A stretch of 64,000 nucleotides of DNA from NCBI RefSeq assembly GCF_000208745.1, contig NC_030850.1, positions 10,503,165-10,567,164 of the forward strand. The letters run 5' to 3'. Both the position numbers and the translations under genes were made by a program. Every line of letters begins with the position of its first letter. Positions within the stretch are counted from its first letter, which is position 1. The DNA comes from Theobroma cacao. Taxonomy: Eukaryota > Streptophyta > Magnoliopsida > Malvales > Malvaceae. The notes beneath the pieces were generated by a model. It was not told the origin of the DNA, ran no database searches, and saw nothing but the letters and a program-made list of their open reading frames with translations. This document shows positions 60,335 to 64,000 of this stretch, piece after piece.

Positions 60335-60690
60335 AACAATAATACAACTACAACAACAACAATACAAATTAAAACAAAAATAGAACAACACAATAACAAT
60401 AATAACAATAAAATAATAATACAAATTAAAACAATAATACAACGACAACACAATTACAATAAAATAATAATACAAATTAAAACAATAATACCACAACAAC
60501 AAAAAAAAAGGCAACAACAGACACAATAACAATAATACAACAACAATAATGCAACAACGTACACAATAACAATAATACAACAACAATAATGCAACAACGT
60601 ACACAATAACAATAATACAACAACAACAATAATGAAACGTACACAATAACGATAAAACAATTATACAAATTAAATAACAACAAAAATACA
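60335..60690. repeat. CAA/AAT microsatellite with exact 40-bp tandem units
   Basis: The homologue of 26955-27180. Within it 60521-60560 and 60561-60600 are identical 40-mers and 60601-60640 is a variant, so the tract expanded in unit B by unit duplication. Minus-strand open frames up to 195 codons here are Val/Leu/Cys/Tyr low-complexity and not genes. Confidence 0.9.
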
Positions 60691-62079
60691 AATTAATGGA
60701 TTTTTTGGGGGGGTTTATGGCTACCAAACAAGAGGAGCAAAAAAGAAGAGCAATGTGACGACGAACGGCAAACTTGAAAGAGAGAAGAGAGGGAGGGGTG
60801 CGGTCTGCTGGGGAGAAGGGGTGCAATCGACAATGGGGAGGCTGGATAAGCCAATCGACAACACAAGAATGGCTTGTAGGGGTCAACGATTGGGGGGGAG
60901 GGGGTAGATATGAGAAGAGACGAGAGAATTTTGATTCAAATAACCTTAATCCTCATTATCGACTGAATATTCAATCGATAAAATCATAATATTTTTTCTG
61001 AACTATATTCGATCGATAAGTTCATCGATAAGTTAGTAAATGCCTATGAAATCTTCAGTCGATAATATTAATGTCATTCCTATTTCTTTGGCACCAAATC
61101 ATTACCGATCACATATCAACTATTTCATTTCTGTCGGTGGCATCTTACACATTGATTCATCGTCATTTGATTAGCAATTCGTCAATAAATGAAAGCTTTT
61201 GTATGCTAGGGTTAGGTTTTAACATATATAGGATAGTAATTTCACAAAATCATTAAAAATATTTTTGTCTAAAACTTTTTCTAACTATTCCTTAACTTAT
61301 GGATTAACTATAGTCATTTCAATTTCTTGAAATGATTATTCTGTGAATTAAAAAAGTGTAAGAGGGCATTAAGAAACAGGGAGAATGGCAAACCAATGAA
61401 CCGACGTGAGTAGAAAGCCACTACTCTTTACTAATGGACAGGTTCTCTGTCCAAACAAGGAACCAACAGAAAAGGAACAAAAAAAAACAATTGATTGCTG
61501 GGAGATAATTGAGGAAAATTTTGATTTTATTAGGAATAAAGTTAATTGCGGCAATAATGGATATAAACATAGGGAATAAAACCAATTAAATAATAATGAC
61601 CAAACCTAATATATTAATGCACCATATTCTAATTTGAAAAGAAAAAATCAAGGACGATTAAGAAAAGGAAGGTTTGAAATTTTATTGATTGAGTTTAATT
61701 TCCATTTACATTAGGAATTTGAATAAATTAAATTGAATTAACCTAGATAAAGAAACTAATCTATGTATTTATTGTCTTGTAAAACCGGCATGTCAAGGGA
61801 ATGATGGACTGTAATGTAACAATGGGACATGTCGGCAATCCTTGCATGGTTGAAATGCCAATCCAGTTAATTTCCATTTTTTTTCTTATTTGGGAAGAAA
61901 GAATTCGAATCAAACATTTAGAGTAAAGAAAATGTAATATTAATTATAATTAAGAATCAAATGACGAATTAATTTATAAATCACTATAAAAATCCATATG
62001 AATGCCCCAAGATTTTTCAAAACTTGTCCATTCTCCAAAGCCATTTCCAATCTATTCTATCAACTGAAAGTGGACAAGA

Positions 62080-63520
62080 ATGGGCAAAGAAATCGAGAGC
62101 AGTGGCTCCAACTCTGTAGGATCCTCCAAGTTTGTGCGCACCAACCCCATGTCCGACCGCTTCAAAGTCAAGCGGTTTCATCATGTAGAGTTTTGGTGCA
62201 GCGATGCCTCAAATGTTGCTCGCCGGTTCTCATGGGCCCTTGGCATGCAATTGGCTGCCAAGTCCGACCTTTCCACTGGAAACATGGCTCAGGCTTCCTA
62301 TCTCATACGCTCTGGAGAGTGCAACTTTCTCTTTACTGCACCCTCTTCTCTATCCATTGCTCAAGCTGAAAACCTTTCTCCCACTGCCACTCCTCCATTC
62401 CTACCTTTGATCACGCCATCTGCCGTGCCTTTGTCGCCTCCCATGGCCTTGCCCCACGAGCCATTTTTGTGGAGGTTGAAGACGCTGAGACTGCATTCTC
62501 CATTAGTGTCTCCCATGGCGCTAAGCCTTCATCCCCTCCAACAGTCCTCGACAATCAGGCTGTTCTTGCTGAAGTCTTTCTCTTCGGTGACGTTGTTTTG
62601 AGGTACATTAGTTTTAAGAACTCTGATCATGAGAGTCCTAACGATGATGAAAATTGTACCTGGTTCTTGCCTAGGTTCGAAAAAATGGAAGATACTTTGT
62701 CATATCCTTTGGACTATGGGATCCGTCGGCTTGACCATTTGGTCGGAAGCGTACCGGAGCTTGGACCAGCAGTGTCTTATTTGAAAGAGGTTACTGGGTT
62801 TCATGAGTTTGCAGAGTTTACAACAGAAGATGTGGGAACTCTTGAGAGTGGGCTAAACTCTTTGGTGCTTGCAAGCAATAATGAGATGGTGCTGTTGGTG
62901 ATTTGCGAGCCGGTGTTCGGGACGAAGAGGAGGAGCCAGATACAGACGTTTTTGGAGCATAACGACGGGGAAGGGGTGCAGCATCTTGCAGTGGTGAGTG
63001 AGGATATATTCAAAACCTTGAGAGAGATGAAGAAGAGAAGTGGGGTTGGAGGCCTCGAGTTTATGCCGCCTCCACCACCAACATATTACAAGAATTTAAA
63101 GAAGAGAGCCCGCGATGTGCTAAGTGATGTGCAGATCAAGGAGTGTGAAGAATTGGGCGTTTTGGTTGACAGAGATGATCAGGGTACTCTGCTCCAGATT
63201 TTCACCAAGCCCTTTGGAGATCGGTACCTGCATGGCTAACAAGTTTACTTTGTTTGGATTTTATTTTGTTAAACATGTACCTAGGGAGCATGTAGTTGTA
63301 TCGATTAACTTTACTAGTTGTTCTTTTGGGCAGGCCCACTACATTTATAGAGATAATTCAGAGAATTGGCTGCATGCTCAAGGATGATAAGGGAAAGATG
63401 TACCAAAAAGGCGGATGTGGAGGGTTTGGCAAAGGTAACTTTTCCGAGCTTTTCAAATCTGTTGAGGAATATGAGAAGTCACTGGAACGCAAAAAAACTA
63501 CTGAACGTGCTGCAGCTTAA
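62080..63520 (+). CDS. HPPD: HPPD copy 2: full-length but with one 1-nt frameshift
   Basis: 4-hydroxyphenylpyruvate dioxygenase makes homogentisate for tyrosine catabolism and for plastoquinone and tocopherol synthesis. Exon 1 runs 62080-63223 (donor GT at 63224) and exon 2 63334-63520 (after 'tgggcag'). The intron is 110 bases and splits an Arg codon. Start 'MGKEIESSGSNSVG', then 'FHHVEFWCSDASN'. Relative to copy 1, one base is missing near 62392, after 'SPTAT', moving the frame from that of 62080 to that of 62469. Everything after it is open. Counting the missing base, length is 443 residues, normal for plants. The iron ligands are His220 ('LDHLVG'), His302 ('VQHLAV') and Glu388 ('FIEIIQR'), spaced 82 and 86 as in Arabidopsis HPPD (226/308/394). 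The C-terminal gate helix 'GFGKGNFSELFKSVEEYEK' is intact. It may be a young pseudogene or a functional gene with a sequencing error. Confidence 0.88.
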
Positions 63521-63990
63521 TTAACAAACAACACCTTTTCTACTTCTCCCTTGTGCAATGTACTAAACCATGAGTTGAATAAGATTCTAAATCTAGTTGA
63601 AGGCTCTTTTATCTGATTTTTCGATTGATTAACACCCATTATTCCTTTATTTTGTTGGGAAGGTAAAAAATGGTAATTTTAATGCCCAAAAAAAAAAAAC
63701 AGGAACGTTCAATGACCACCCAAAAAATTTTACTCCACGTTTTTTCATACACAATTTGTTTCAAATTTATTGTTATATAATGCCCATCCAATGAAATAAT
63801 TTTTCCCGTAATTCACAGAAAATGTACAAATGCTGTATTCTTTCTGCCTTAAAAAGCCTTGTGGCATTTCTATTTTGTTCAATTCAATGGAAATTGTTCC
63901 TCGTTTCTCCTTGTAGAGTCGCTAATATCCTGCATCCGATCATCCATTGTTGGAAACTGATGCAAATAGAGACTCGATTTGTTTGAGAAA
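63521..63990. other. Convergent 3' flanks of HPPD copy 2 and the next GDSL gene
   Basis: The HPPD 3' UTR, then from 63700 sequence matching 28519-28806, the 3' flank of the minus-strand GDSL gene in unit A. The two genes are convergent and about 470 bases apart. Confidence 0.6.
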
Positions 63991-64000
63991 TCAAAGAAAC
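63991..64000 (-). CDS. Last codons of a second GDSL esterase/lipase, cut by window edge
   Basis: The sequence up to 64000 continues the match to the GDSL 3' end at 28807-28817. Read on the minus strand it gives Phe-Leu and a TGA stop (63991-63993), where the first gene has Phe-Leu-TAA. Only the last three codons lie inside the window; the call rests on the ~280 bases of matching 3' flank. Confidence 0.6.

Larger units (their letters stand above)
54215..64000. repeat. Segmental duplication unit B (spacer B plus HPPD and GDSL end)
   Basis: The direct-repeat partner of 19710-28817, offset by ~34.5-35.2 kb (see unit A for the block list). It differs by a solo LTR at 55059-57873, an extra ~1.6-kb insertion at 58325-59912, a longer microsatellite, and the presence of HPPD copy 2. 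It lacks the MITE-like elements and Copia of unit A. It continues past the right edge of the window. Confidence 0.9.

Noticed and set aside
60214..60886. 195-codon minus-strand frame with Cys/Val/Leu/Tyr repeats, and the similar one at 26840-27451
   Set aside because: Translation of the CAA/AAT microsatellite. The frame is interrupted differently in the two homologous units, with no sign of selection.

Overview
This is a window of plant nuclear DNA, most likely from a eudicot. It is AT-rich, has spliced genes with GT-AG introns, and is densely filled with plant-type transposable elements (Copia, long solo LTRs, an L1-type LINE, MULE-like, MITE-like and Helitron-like elements). I cannot name the species. 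Only two host gene families are present: 4-hydroxyphenylpyruvate dioxygenase (HPPD), with two copies, and a GDSL-type esterase/lipase, with one complete gene and the last codons of a second at the right edge. No bacterial, CRISPR, rRNA or tRNA features were seen. There is an 890-base assembly gap at 8318-9207 and single Ns at 20887 and 55367.

Left region (1-17 kb): nested retrotransposon debris. It holds LTR pieces of two long-LTR families (called A and B here), a decayed plant transposon-associated ORF, and a decayed Copia 3' region at 3.6-4.7 kb. That Copia is split by a 6.4-kb LTR insertion (4714-11078, TSD ATATT) and resumes at 11084. Next come an inverted-repeat element (about 11.5-12.4 kb), a MULE-like element with ~250-bp terminal inverted repeats and a 9-bp TSD (13124-14496), and another TIR element (15678-16853).

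Middle region (17.6-43 kb): HPPD copy 1 (17677-19137) is a pseudogene with one frameshift and one nonsense codon. It is followed by spacer A of a segmental duplication, which carries two MITE-like elements and a Copia element (22487-26446) whose reverse-transcriptase domain is deleted. On the minus strand lies a GDSL esterase/lipase gene whose three exons (37944-37579, 37269-36780, 28994-28807) join into an open 347-codon frame. Its second intron is 7.8 kb long because a decayed LINE (29650-36396) sits in it. A Helitron-like element and small repeats fill 38.8-41.5 kb.

Right region (43-64 kb): two solo LTRs of family A lie in opposite orientations (43769-46496 and 55059-57873), with MITE 3 and a third long LTR-like element between them. 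Spacer B (54.2-62 kb) is the direct-repeat partner of spacer A, offset by about 35 kb. It leads into HPPD copy 2 (62080-63520), which is intact apart from one 1-nt frameshift, and then into the 3' end of a second GDSL gene.

The two spacers show each other's insertions as filled and empty sites, so much of the transposition order can be read from the window. Spacer A has lost, or never had, the HPPD gene that stands at the matching position in unit B. The locus therefore looks like a tandemly duplicated HPPD-GDSL neighbourhood undergoing gene loss and transposon invasion.
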